Positions 50,601 through 60,523 of a DNA stretch of 64,000 bases are shown piece by piece (positions within the stretch are counted from its first letter, which is position 1; each line of letters starts with the position of its first letter). The notes under the pieces are model-generated. The model ran no database searches and was not told the DNA's origin. It saw only the letters and a program-made list of their open reading frames with translations. The stretch is from Candidatus Hydrogenedentota bacterium. GTDB taxonomy: Bacteria; Hydrogenedentota; Hydrogenedentia; Hydrogenedentales; JAEUWI01. The translations under genes and the position numbers were made by a program. The stretch is taken from assembly GCA_019637335.1 (NCBI GenBank), contig JAHBVV010000009.1, forward strand, positions 124,001 to 188,000, given 5' to 3'.

Positions 50601-51692
50601 ATGCGCGAGGATCAGGACAAGACGCCACCCGAATCCGGCGCCCCCGCGCCCGGCTGGTCGGACATCCCCACCCGCGGGCTTGAGCCGGACAGCGCCCCGC
50701 CCGCGCCCCGCCGCACCTTTGACCCCGCCCTCGCCGAAACCGAACCGCCCACGATCTTCGACGACGCCGCGCCCCGCGCTCCGCGGGCGTTGCGGCTCGG
50801 CCTCGGTGGCCCCCCGCGCGAACTGCCTCCCGGATACATCATCGACGAGCGCTTCGAGGTGGTCCGCCGCCTCGGCGCCGGCAGCACCGGCACGGTCTAC
50901 CTCGTGAACGACTTGCGCCTCAAGGATCGCAAGGCCCTCAAGCTCATGCACCCGCCCCTCGGCGACCGCGAGGCCGCCGCCCGGCGCTTCATATCCGAAA
51001 TCAAGACCCTCCAGCAGCTCAGCCATGAGAACATCATCCGCGTCTACGACTACGGGCAGACCGAAGAGGGCGGGCGCTCGTTTTTCACCATGGAATATAT
51101 CGACGGCGTCAGCCTCGCCGACCTCCTCAAGAAAAAGGGCGGGCGCCTGCCACTCGATCGCGCTGCCGCGCTCATGCAGCAGATCCTCGAGGCCCTCGCC
51201 TGCGCCCACGCCCAGATGGCCCACCGCAACCTCAAGCCTGTGAATATCATGGTCCGGCCCACCGGGCGCGCGGTCCTGCTCAACTTCGGCGTCTTCACCT
51301 CCGCCAGCAGCGCCGGCCTCGCCCAGCCGACCGCCCCCGCGCTCCCCTCGCACTACCTCGCCCCCGAACAGCGCGAAAACCCCGATTGCGCCGACGCCCG
51401 CAGCGACATCTACGCCGCCGGCGCCATCTTCTACCAGATGATCACCGGCCAGGTCCCCCTCGCCGATGCGCTACCGCCCTCGCGCGTCATGCACGGCATC
51501 CCCCGCCGCGCCGACAAGGCCGTCATGAAAGCCCTCGCCGAGCGCCCCGAAGATCGCCACCCCACCTGCCAGGCCATGATCGCCGCCATCAACCGCGCCC
51601 TGACACCCGGCCCCCCCATCGCGCGCATCGCGGCCATCGTGTTCGTACTCATCGCTCTCGCCGTGGGCGCAAGTGTGCTCTGGTGGTGGTAG
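50601..51692 (+). CDS. Membrane-anchored Ser/Thr pseudokinase
   Basis: The 363-residue protein follows GGCAGGAG at proper spacing. After an 80-residue Pro-rich leader, a Hanks-type kinase domain runs from about 85 to 335. Present are the Gly loop LGAGSTGTVYLV (91-102), the ATP-binding Lys114 in KALKLM, Glu133 in SEIKTLQQL, LAPEQ at 253-257 and Asp269 in DARSDIYAAG. Missing are the catalytic Asp, since HRD reads HRN (208-210), and the magnesium Asp, since DFG reads NFG (228-230). One C-terminal helix (IARIAAIVFVLIALAVGASV) anchors it with the kinase fold in the cytoplasm. It is therefore predicted to bind partners or nucleotide without transferring phosphate. It is divergent from the PsiE-like gene and convergent with the Septu-like pair. 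Confidence 0.9.
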   Translation: MREDQDKTPPESGAPAPGWSDIPTRGLEPDSAPPAPRRTFDPALAETEPPTIFDDAAPRAPRALRLGLGGPPRELPPGYIIDERFEVVRRLGAGSTGTVYLVNDLRLKDRKALKLMHPPLGDREAAARRFISEIKTLQQLSHENIIRVYDYGQTEEGGRSFFTMEYIDGVSLADLLKKKGGRLPLDRAAALMQQILEALACAHAQMAHRNLKPVNIMVRPTGRAVLLNFGVFTSASSAGLAQPTAPALPSHYLAPEQRENPDCADARSDIYAAGAIFYQMITGQVPLADALPPSRVMHGIPRRADKAVMKALAERPEDRHPTCQAMIAAINRALTPGPPIARIAAIVFVLIALAVGASVLWWW

Positions 51693-51717
51693 GGGCGCCT
51701 GGTTTTCAAGTATCTGG

Positions 51718-52341
51718 CTATCCGTCGAACAGGGATTGAATTGTGGTATGAAAAGGAGAGTAATCGCCGTTTGGGTCTGGCAGAAGGTATCTTTCTACAA
51801 AATTGAGCAGGTCTGCCTCTGTTAATGCCGCGTCCAGGAACGGCTCAATGGCGCCCATGCGCATGCTGTTCAGTTTCGGTATTCCGAGTCCGAGGCGCCG
51901 GATGGTCGTTTTCGCGCCCTCGTCCCCGTCGTCTGCGGGCCTGATCTCTCCGTTGCCCAGGAAAGCGAACCGCGCTTCGCATCCGGAATCGAGGGGCGAC
52001 ACCAGAAGATCCGGGTCATGCCAATCTCCCTTGAGATTTCCGCAGTGGCGGGGCTCGCCCGGGCACAACCGGTCCTGGCACGAGCAAAGCATATTCGTAA
52101 AGTCGAGACCATCGACGCTGCCGTCGCACTGTGGGACGAGATGCTCGATATGCCGGTCGCCCTCGGTCAAGCGGCGCTCACAGTAGCAGCATATGGATCC
52201 CTGCTCCCGCAATAGTGCTTCCAGGAGCGCAGCCTTTTCCTCCCCCCGAAGCGCGTCGCAGGTCGGTTTCCAATTGTCATTGGACAGCGCTTTCCATGCC
52301 GCCAATTCCGGCGGCTCTTGCCCCTTTTGGATGAACTTCAC
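51718..52341 (-). CDS. HNH nuclease, PtuB-like (TIGR02646 type)
   Basis: The 207-residue protein has a zinc-supported HNH motif: ICCYCERRLTEGDRHIEHLV, with Cys51 and Cys54, His64 and His67, then GLDFTNMLCSCQDRLCPGEP, with Asn83 and further cysteines, and CGNLKGDWHDPDLLV. The C-terminal half has TTIRRLGLGIPKLNSMR, shared with PtuB nucleases of the Septu antiphage system and of retron effectors. Its ATG overlaps the stop of the upstream ATPase gene by 4 bp, so the two are co-translated. It should cut nucleic acid once released or activated by its ATPase partner. The assignment to Septu is by motif and gene order only. Confidence 0.82.
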   Translation of the reverse strand: MKFIQKGQEPPELAAWKALSNDNWKPTCDALRGEEKAALLEALLREQGSICCYCERRLTEGDRHIEHLVPQCDGSVDGLDFTNMLCSCQDRLCPGEPRHCGNLKGDWHDPDLLVSPLDSGCEARFAFLGNGEIRPADDGDEGAKTTIRRLGLGIPKLNSMRMGAIEPFLDAALTEADLLNFVERYLLPDPNGDYSPFHTTIQSLFDG

Positions 52342-53627
52342 TTGCCAATGAGCTCCATCCGCTTAATTAGCACGCCGGCTTTCACCAGGTCAGAATCTTC
52401 ACCGATTTCACTTTTGAGTTTTTTGATTTCACTTTTGGCACCCTCAAGCTTGTTCTGATCTATGAGCGCGTAGATTTCAGTTAGTCGAGCGGCGATCTCG
52501 GTTGGACGGGTGGTTCCCAACCCCATGAGGTCTTCCAGTACTCGATCCGCCGTCTTGCCGTAGTGATCGTGCGCTCTGCGTAACTCCAGGCCCCGCTTCC
52601 CGCGCGTTAGCAGAAACAAGTAGTCATCAGGCCTTACGTGCGTGATTACTTGCGGAGAGTGGGTGGTAAGGAGAAACTGGCAATTTGGAAAAGTCTCGCG
52701 CAACTTCGGAATGACCTCGCGCTGCCATTCCGGGTGTAGGTGAAGGTCGATTTCATCTATAAGCACGATACCGGCTCCCTCTAAAGGGTTCTTCAGCGCT
52801 GGACTGGCGATGGATAGGCGGCGGGCCAGATCGCCAATCATGGCAAAGAGGCATTTCTCGCCATTCGACATCTGCTCGACGCGAAGCTTCTGGCCCTGTA
52901 GATCGACCTCCATCCGCAACGGATCGCGCTTCACCGAAATGCCGGTTATAGAGGGCAGGAACTTCGAAATTGCCCGGCGTACCGCATCGAGTTGTGGGTC
53001 CGATTGAAACCCCGCCGCATCGGCCCGGCTTTCGTTCTCCAGGTCCTCGCGATTGCGGTACCACTCAAAGAATGAGCGGAAACTCGTCCCGCCCAACAGC
53101 GCTTCGTCGTAGGCTTCGAGTAGATCAAAATTGTGCGCCGTTCGTATTCTGAGCGGGATATCCATCACGACACGGTTTACGGGATAATAAACCAGCACCG
53201 GAATATTGCAGAAGCCGCCGGTTTCCCCGATGTTGTGCCGGACTTCGTCCGCCCAGGTGTCCAGCTGACAGAAGTCGCTTTTCAACGTCGGATGATGGGG
53301 TTCCTCCTTCGCATTGCGGCCCCGCCGCGCCTGGACGAGACGCCACTCCAAGGTATTCTCCCCATCACGTCCTGGCGCCTGGCATACCAACTCGAGGTGG
53401 GCATAGGCTTTGTCGTTTAGAATATCGTTTTCGGGGAGTTCGTTTCCCGTCGCATCGGCGGACTGAATACGCGCGATCACCCACGAGAGCATCAGCGCGG
53501 CGGCATCGAGAACGGTGGTCTTGCCCGCGCCATTTATGCCGACAAAGACATTCAGATTCGGATCGAGGTCTATTTTTGCATGTCGGGCGCTTCGATAGTG
53601 GTTGAACTCAAGGGTTGAGATTTTCAT
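52338..53627 (-). CDS. AAA/SMC-like ATPase, PtuA-like
   Basis: The ATG at 53627 gives 429 residues with an ABC/SMC-type ATPase split by a helical insert. Walker A is GINGAGKTT (30-38), the signature loop is QMSNGEK (252-258), Walker B is GIVLIDEIDLHLHPEWQ (286-302), and the switch His323 is in FLLTTHSPQVITH. The N-terminal MKISTLEFNHYRSARHAKID is the usual start of such overcoming-lysogenization-type ATPases. A 50-residue C-terminal helical tail (IKKLKSEIGEDSDLVKAGVL) may contact the nuclease. PtuA proteins regulate PtuB in Septu defence. Codon and base use look less GC-rich than in neighbouring genes. It is the first gene of a two-gene operon behind a palindromic promoter region. Confidence 0.85.
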   Translation of the reverse strand: MKISTLEFNHYRSARHAKIDLDPNLNVFVGINGAGKTTVLDAAALMLSWVIARIQSADATGNELPENDILNDKAYAHLELVCQAPGRDGENTLEWRLVQARRGRNAKEEPHHPTLKSDFCQLDTWADEVRHNIGETGGFCNIPVLVYYPVNRVVMDIPLRIRTAHNFDLLEAYDEALLGGTSFRSFFEWYRNREDLENESRADAAGFQSDPQLDAVRRAISKFLPSITGISVKRDPLRMEVDLQGQKLRVEQMSNGEKCLFAMIGDLARRLSIASPALKNPLEGAGIVLIDEIDLHLHPEWQREVIPKLRETFPNCQFLLTTHSPQVITHVRPDDYLFLLTRGKRGLELRRAHDHYGKTADRVLEDLMGLGTTRPTEIAARLTEIYALIDQNKLEGAKSEIKKLKSEIGEDSDLVKAGVLIKRMELIGK

Positions 53628-53676
53628 GCCGAAATCCTGCCTCTTTTGCAAGCACACGACCCTGCGTCACGGCCAC

Positions 53677-53715
53677 CTTCTATAGACTGAATATAACATG
53701 CTCACCGTATAGAAG
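53677..53715. promoter_or_regulatory. Palindromic promoter region upstream of the Septu-like operon
   Basis: CTTCTATA (53677-53684) and TATAGAAG (53708-53715) are exact reverse complements around 23 AT-rich bases that include TTATATTC on the minus strand. It lies 50-90 bases before the ATPase start. It may be an operator or paired -10-like boxes. Confidence 0.4.
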
Positions 53716-53729
53716 TCCCTTTTGTCTCC

Positions 53730-53938
53730 CTACGTGGCCTTCGGCTCGTCACTGTTGTTGCAGTCCACGGCCATTTTCGCCACAACCCTGTGTTGCGGCC
53801 CGTCGGTATCGAACACCTCGGCATTTCATGGGTCCGTAGGCATGGAAAGGATAGCATCAAACCCCTTCACGCCCTCCAGTAATACGTCGCGCGGTATTGG
53901 CCGATCCCGAGGTGGCAGGTGAGAAAGTTTCTGGGCAT
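53730..53938 (-). pseudogene. Broken 5' fragment of a D-2-hydroxyacid dehydrogenase (glyoxylate reductase-like)
   Basis: On the minus strand the sequence starts MPRNFLTCHL, shifts frame, and continues PPRDRPIPRDVLLEGVKGFD then AILSMPTDP, an in-frame TGA, and NAEVFDTDGPQHRVVAKMAV then DCNNSDEPKAT and a stop. This follows the start of GyaR-type enzymes (RPLPREELLERVRGADAILC, LTDKIDAEVLDAAGPQLKVV, ANMAVGYDNIDVEAAT). The Rossmann and catalytic parts are absent. With a shift, a stop and truncation it cannot be functional. Confidence 0.6.
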
Positions 53939-54079
53939 GGGTTTATCCAGCACCGGCGCGTTAGTCGAGGGAAGGAGGGGGCCAATCGGCTCGCCATCAT
54001 AACGAAGGCTACCGGAAACGGACGGACTTGTGGGACAATCAGACGTTGGCCCAACGCGTCTTATTTTGGGAGACATCGG

Positions 54080-55135
54080 ATGATACGGCTACGGAAGCAA
54101 AAGGCTGAGGGCCGAAGACTTTCGCGCTGGGAGTTTGCCGTCGTGATGGCGCTTCTGGCCGTCTTGGTCCTTCTTTCAATCGGCCTGTTGCCACGACTGG
54201 CGCAGGAGCGACGGTACTGGTCGTGCCAGGCAAATCTTAAACAGATCGGCCAGGCATTGTCGATGTATACCAACGAATCCAGGGGCGAAATGTTTCCCCT
54301 GCCGAAAGTGAAGGACTGCAACGGCGTCATCCAACCTTTGAACGGCGCCATGGATTTCGCTTTACTCTACCCTGACTATTTGACCGACATGGACCTGTTC
54401 GTCTGCCCATCGTACGACTTTGGAAAAACTGCGGTGGAAGTGTGGGACGAAGGCGGAACCAGCAATCCGCGCTGGGAACGCGTGGAAGGCTTCAGCGGCA
54501 ACGGTGTGGTCGATCCTTGTGAAGTACTTGGTTCACCGTACTACTACTACGGGTTCGCGTTTTCCGATTTGATGTTCGGTCCTTGGGACCGACGCGAGGA
54601 CGCCGATCCAGAGGACTACGTGCCCAATGAACATATGATTAAGGGTTGGGGGCGGTCCGTGCAGGTGACAGAGCAGTATCATCCAAAAATTCACAACATG
54701 CGATTCCGATTGGCTACCGTTTCGTTGGCGGAGAAGCTGGCGTCGGGCAGGATCGATGCTTCGGCGCGTGGATGGGATATGGAATATCCAAGCGGGAAGG
54801 CGCTTCGCCTCCCGATCGGGTCTTCCATTCCCATTCTTCGAGAAGGTGCAGAAAGATTCTATCAACGCGATATTGGAAACCCGGGCGAATCTCAGGTCGT
54901 TCGGGCAAAGATCGTGGTGCTCCACGAGGACGTCGCACACTCCAGGGCGCTCTTGCCGAATACGGTGCGCCAGGGCAATGTCCTTTACATGGATGGACAT
55001 GTAGAGAGCCTGAGCTTGTGGAAGGGTGCAGTGTTTCCCTACAACGAACCGGGGCGAATTCTCCGTGAGGCCGCTGCCGGGACGCTGGGGCTTCCTGAAG
55101 GTTACACCACCCCGACTTCTTCCGGTAGGGGGTGA
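54080..55135 (+). CDS. Type IV pilin-like / DUF1559-type protein with terminal DG signature
   Basis: The ATG at 54080 follows GGGAG and gives 351 residues. Residues 10-38 are a pilin-like helix (LSRWEFAVVMALLAVLVLLS) with Glu five residues after the presumed cleavage site, preceded by Arg in place of Gly. The body has CQANLKQIGQALSMYTNESR, LLYPDYLTDMDLFVCPSYD and the terminal QGNVLYMDGHVESL, matching the gene at 27376 region by region (YPDYL..CPS and DGHVE). It is probably exported and assembled by, or associated with, a type II/IV-pilus-like system. It stands between the Septu-like region and thiC with no partner gene. Confidence 0.78.
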   Translation: MIRLRKQKAEGRRLSRWEFAVVMALLAVLVLLSIGLLPRLAQERRYWSCQANLKQIGQALSMYTNESRGEMFPLPKVKDCNGVIQPLNGAMDFALLYPDYLTDMDLFVCPSYDFGKTAVEVWDEGGTSNPRWERVEGFSGNGVVDPCEVLGSPYYYYGFAFSDLMFGPWDRREDADPEDYVPNEHMIKGWGRSVQVTEQYHPKIHNMRFRLATVSLAEKLASGRIDASARGWDMEYPSGKALRLPIGSSIPILREGAERFYQRDIGNPGESQVVRAKIVVLHEDVAHSRALLPNTVRQGNVLYMDGHVESLSLWKGAVFPYNEPGRILREAAAGTLGLPEGYTTPTSSGRG

Positions 55136-55271
55136 TGTTGGAAGATGCCGAGAGGTTTAGCGCGTGCTAAAGGTCGATCGGGGGTTGTGGCGTCTCTTGG
55201 CCGATTCTGCTCTCTCGCCCTCACGCCCCAAGCCCGCAAACATTGACTATTCCCGCGCCCGGATGCCATGA

Positions 55272-57296
<2,025 letters not shown>

Positions 57297-57522
57297 GCGG
57301 GGCATAGTACAAGATCGCGGGGACCGGGTCCGGAGTTGCGACTTGATTTGCGCGCATCCGGCGCCACCGGTAGGCTTTTGGGCCAGTAAACACCGATATC
57401 GACCTTACCCCTGCTCCGAAATTTCAAAAGAAGCCACGGGCGCCACGTTCAAGCTCCGCGGCTCCGCCGCGAAGGCTTGAGCGTGCGAGACTCCAGTTGA
57501 AGGACAACAGTCAGGGGCAGCA

Positions 57523-57566
57523 TTTCATCCTTAGCGGGTGATGCAACACGTCATCAGCGGCTGCTC
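57523..57566. repeat. Partial tail of the dispersed palindromic repeat
   Basis: TTTCATCCTTAGCGGGTGAT followed by GCAACACGTCATCA matches the tails of the copies at 49172 and 57697. The hairpin-bearing part is absent here. It lies directly before copy 2. Confidence 0.55.
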
Positions 57567-57737
57567 CGAAAATATCCGTCTCACCATACCCATCTCTGCC
57601 TCATGCAAACCACGTTACAGCGCGTGTAAACATGGAAGCGTCAAAGGCTGGGAGCGCAGGCGTCCCCGCCTGCCAGGCGGCAAAGCCGCCGTAATTTTCA
57701 TTCTCAGCGGGTGACGCAACGCGTCATGAGTAGTTGC
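57561..57737. repeat. Dispersed palindromic repeat, copy 2, abutting a stop codon
   Basis: The stretch matches 49038-49213: GCTCCGAAAATA-like start, a GCAAACCA..TTACA block, GAAGCGTCAAAGGCTGGGAG, the hairpin GCAGGCG-TCCC-CGCCTGC, GGCGG-CAAA-GCCGCC and the GCGGGTGACGCAACGCGTCA tail. As in copy 1 it lies between convergent genes and ends at the stop of the minus-strand gene. Confidence 0.7.
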
Positions 57738-57986
57738 TCAACGCTCACCAGTTTTTCGCCAGCCCGCCACCGCAATCGCGGTAACCGCCATGCCGGCAAG
57801 CGCCGATACGGTCGCCACGGACCACGGGAACCCCTTTTCCTGCGGAACGGCCTTGGAAGTCGCCGCGGCAATCTCGAATGCGAGCTTACCTTCCGGCCCA
57901 CCGTGCGGCTCGGATACGAGCTCTTCCTGATAGTTCTCCGCATACCCCAGTGAATCATACCACGGCGGCAGGGAGTGTAATTGCAA
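57738..57986 (-). CDS. Small membrane protein or C-terminal gene fragment
   Basis: The 82-residue frame from a TTG at 57986 has one hydrophobic helix near its end (WSVATVSALAGMAVTAIAVA) after a polar, Pro-containing region (LPPWYDSLGYAENYQEELVS). No family is recognised. It sits directly after, and in the same frame as, the stop codon of the GNAT gene (57996), separated by only WIK, and lacks its own ribosome site. It may be a real C-terminally anchored protein, the tail of an ancestral longer gene, or noise. Confidence 0.4.
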   Translation of the reverse strand: MQLHSLPPWYDSLGYAENYQEELVSEPHGGPEGKLAFEIAAATSKAVPQEKGFPWSVATVSALAGMAVTAIAVAGWRKTGER

Positions 57987-57995
57987 CTTGATCCA

Positions 57996-58481
57996 TCAGT
58001 GATCGAGTTCCAACTTCATCACCAGCGGTGAAAATCCGGCGTCTTCGTAAAACGCCAGCGCGTCCGTGTTTTTCGAGTAGACACTCAACTGAATACGACC
58101 CAGCGCATGCTCGGAAGCCCAACCGCGCACAGCTTCAAGCAGTGCGCGGGCAATGCCCCGCCTGCGATAGGCCTCCGCGACTACCAGATTGTCGATCCTG
58201 GCTATCCGGGCGGGCTTAAACATGGGATAGGGCGGCGCTTCTTCTTCAGTCACATCCGCGAGCCCGCAGAGTTCTCCCCTGTGCGCCGCCACGAACACGG
58301 CCTTTAAGGGGTCACTGAGCTTGGCCTCAAACCGCTCTCGTGGCCGAGCGGGGCCATCGACCTCCTGGAATATGGACGGGTATAGCTCCAGATGGTAGTT
58401 GTCCACGGTACGGTAAAGTGCACACGCCGCATCGTAGTCGTCGAACGTCGCGCGTCGTATCGTAATCTCCCGCAACGTCAT
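57996..58481 (-). CDS. GNAT family N-acetyltransferase
   Basis: The ATG at 58481 follows AGGAAAGAGACGG and gives 161 residues. The GNAT fold is clear: ITIRRATFDDYDAACALYRT at the start, VFVAAHRGELCGLADVTEEE, then motif A IDNLVVAEAYRRRGIARALL with the R-R-x-G-x-G/A acetyl-CoA loop, and motif B YSKNTDALAFYEDAGFSPLV. It transfers an acetyl group from acetyl-CoA to an amine of unknown identity. The gene is followed in frame by the small protein frame at 57738-57986. Confidence 0.92.
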   Translation of the reverse strand: MTLREITIRRATFDDYDAACALYRTVDNYHLELYPSIFQEVDGPARPRERFEAKLSDPLKAVFVAAHRGELCGLADVTEEEAPPYPMFKPARIARIDNLVVAEAYRRRGIARALLEAVRGWASEHALGRIQLSVYSKNTDALAFYEDAGFSPLVMKLELDH

Positions 58482-58632
58482 CCGTCTCTTTCCTCGAAGC
58501 CCCGATTGTCGAATGCCGCCAACTGCTCGCCAATGCGCCAATACTTTTTAAACGAACTATACAGCGTTGGAAAGCGTGCTGTCCGACATGCAGGCCAGAG
58601 GGGGGCCACGTAGCGCGCCAATTACTATCTCG

Positions 58633-59043
58633 CTACCGCGCACGCCGGTGTCGTACGTTGTGCTTGATCGCGGAGTACGTCCACGCTTGCCTCACCCGCC
58701 GGTTGAAGTATCCGCACAACGCCAGAACCACACAGAACCCTGTGGTAACCAGGATGTAAACACCGCTTCCCTTGAAGTGAAGCGACAAATACATACAAAC
58801 CACCGCGAAGATTGCAGAGGCATGAAACCGATAGGGCAACCACCACGAACGGTTGGGGAAATACCCAGCGCCTTTCAACAGCTTGACGTTCTGTTCCGAC
58901 GTGTTTACCACGTCCATTAGGAGTACGATGAATAGATAGGCGACAAGAACGTCATATCGACTCGAGAATTCCTGCGCAGCAACCTCCGGGAGCAAGTAGG
59001 CCACACTGGCCCCAACGGCGATATGCACTGGAATCCATTTCAT
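58633..59043 (-). CDS. Four-helix membrane protein of unknown function
   Basis: The ATG at 59043 gives 136 residues with four hydrophobic segments: HIAVGASVAYLLPEVA, YDVLVAYLFIVLLMDVV, FHASAIFAVVCMYLSL and GVYILVTTGFCVVLALCGYF. The C-terminus is strongly basic (RRVRQAWTYSAIKHNVRHRR). No family is recognised and the ribosome site is weak. Base composition is less GC-rich than that of the neighbouring genes, hinting at later acquisition. It is isolated between the GNAT gene and the acetylation cassette. Confidence 0.6.
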   Translation of the reverse strand: MKWIPVHIAVGASVAYLLPEVAAQEFSSRYDVLVAYLFIVLLMDVVNTSEQNVKLLKGAGYFPNRSWWLPYRFHASAIFAVVCMYLSLHFKGSGVYILVTTGFCVVLALCGYFNRRVRQAWTYSAIKHNVRHRRAR

Positions 59044-59479
59044 CTCAGATACGCGCCCCACAGGTTGGTCCGCTGAAGGTTGGTGGGCTCCAAAGATTTG
59101 TGCAGTTACGATAGCACACGTCCGTCGGGTCAGCCAATCTAAAGATCACGTTAGCATCCAATCGGAAGCCCAGCGGGGGGCGTGCGCCGGACGTAGAAGC
59201 TTGTCGGTGAAGTGACTTCGCCGCCGGTTCCGGTTGCTCTGGTCCCGCACGCGCACATCCCTTCCGGTTAGTCTTCTCAGAATACGGGGTGGCGGCGAAG
59301 CCGGGTTCACCGCGCCGCCGGAATATACCCCCGGCCCCGCCGGACTATTCGCCAGGGCTGCGGCATCCCACTTGGACTCCGCCTGCTTGCACCGTTTCCG
59401 GTGGCGGTGTAAGCTTACGCCATGCCGACGCCGCGCCCGGATTCACCGGCGCACGGACCTTCGGGAGAGGTGGATCGAA
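59044..59479. other. Intergenic region before the acetylation cassette
   Basis: This 436-bp divergent gap has no gene. A weak hairpin CTTGCACCG..CGGTGTAAG lies at about 59387-59414, shortly before the first cassette gene. No promoter stands out. Confidence 0.5.
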
Positions 59480-60523
59480 ATGCGTTCCCGCTATTTCCAA
59501 GCGTGTACCAAGCTCGTGGTTCTGGTCCTGGCCTGCGCCGTTCCCGCGCTCGCCCACGCGGGCTCCCCGACCGCCGAGCTGGCGCGGGAAGTGGCGGACA
59601 AGGGCTGGATCATCTACAGCGCCCGGGCCGACAATGGCACGTGGGACCTCTTTCGCACGCGGCCGGACGGATCCATCATCCGGCGCGTCACCCAGACCTT
59701 CGATTACGAGGAGGCGGCGCCGCGCTATTCGCCCGATGGCGCGCGCATTCTCTACCGGCGCTTCCCGAAAGGCTCCGTCATCGACCACGACAAATGGGGC
59801 TTCGGGGGCACGGTCGTCATCGCGAATGCGGACGGATCCGATCCCCGCGAATTCGGGGGGGAGGAGGAGTATCCCTGGGCGAACTGGATGCCCGACGGCG
59901 AACACATCTCCTGCCTCTATCGCGAAGGCATCCGGATTATCCACCTGGAATCCGGCGAGGTGGTGAAAGAGATGCCCCGCCAGGGGATCTTCCAGCAGCT
60001 TTTCCCGTCGCCGGATGGCCAGTGGTTCTGCGGCACGGGCAATGTCGGCCAGCAGGCGTGGAACATCGTGTGTATCAACGCGAATACGGGCGAAGCCACG
60101 CCGGTTCACGTCTTCCAGAGCTGTACGCCGGACTGGTTCCCGGATTCGCAGCACGTCATCTATTCCTCCCGTCCACCGGATCAGAAAGCGCACGCCGGCT
60201 ACGGCGCGACCCAGCTCTGGATGGCGCGCGCGGACGGATCGGAGCGCAAGCTCGTCTACGGCGACGACGCCTACCACGTCTACGGCGGGCTGGTATCGCC
60301 GGACGGGGCCTATGTGCTCTTCACCAAATCGATCAAGGATGGCGGCGGCTCGGAAAAGGAGGGCGCGCCGATGTTCCTCATGCGCCTGGCCGACGCGCCC
60401 GCCGTGGGGGGGACGAGCGCGGAGTTGCGCCAGAAGCATCCCGACGTGAAGGATGCGCCGGTGGTTTCGCTTTTCCCGGCCTGGGAGCCGGACTGGACCT
60501 ATGCGGAAGTGGCAGGTGAATGA
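59480..60523 (+). CDS. Exported TolB-like beta-propeller protein
   Basis: The ATG at 59480 follows GAGAGGTGGATC and opens a signal peptide (CTKLVVLVLACAVPALAHAG) in a 347-residue protein. WD40/TolB-like blades repeat the pattern of a propeller: DLFRTRPDGSIIRRVTQTFD then YEEAAPRYSPDGARILYRRF, VIANADGSDPREFGGEEEYP, QQLFPSPDGQWFCGTGNVG and LWMARADGSERKLVYGDDAY. It is periplasmic or secreted and probably binds protein or glycan. Its stop overlaps the next start (ATGA), making it the first gene of a four-gene cassette with a lipoprotein, an MBOAT acyltransferase and an AlgX-like protein. Confidence 0.82.
   Translation: MRSRYFQACTKLVVLVLACAVPALAHAGSPTAELAREVADKGWIIYSARADNGTWDLFRTRPDGSIIRRVTQTFDYEEAAPRYSPDGARILYRRFPKGSVIDHDKWGFGGTVVIANADGSDPREFGGEEEYPWANWMPDGEHISCLYREGIRIIHLESGEVVKEMPRQGIFQQLFPSPDGQWFCGTGNVGQQAWNIVCINANTGEATPVHVFQSCTPDWFPDSQHVIYSSRPPDQKAHAGYGATQLWMARADGSERKLVYGDDAYHVYGGLVSPDGAYVLFTKSIKDGGGSEKEGAPMFLMRLADAPAVGGTSAELRQKHPDVKDAPVVSLFPAWEPDWTYAEVAGE

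Larger units (their letters stand above)
57297..57737. other. Convergent intergenic region filled with repeats
   Basis: No gene is visible between thiC and the small membrane protein gene. The region carries the palindromic repeat copy 2 (57561-57737), a related partial tail (57523-57566), and a separate hairpin around 57450-57478 (AAGCTCCGCGGC..GCCGCGAAGGCTT). Confidence 0.6.

Noticed and set aside
51718-54079. Retron, because PtuA/PtuB pairs are retron effectors
   Set aside because: No reverse transcriptase frame is present in the region or its neighbours, and no msr/msd-like structured leader was recognised.
57738-57998. Selenocysteine readthrough of the TGA ending the GNAT gene
   Set aside because: No SECIS-like hairpin was recognised right after the TGA, and the GNAT domain is complete at that point.
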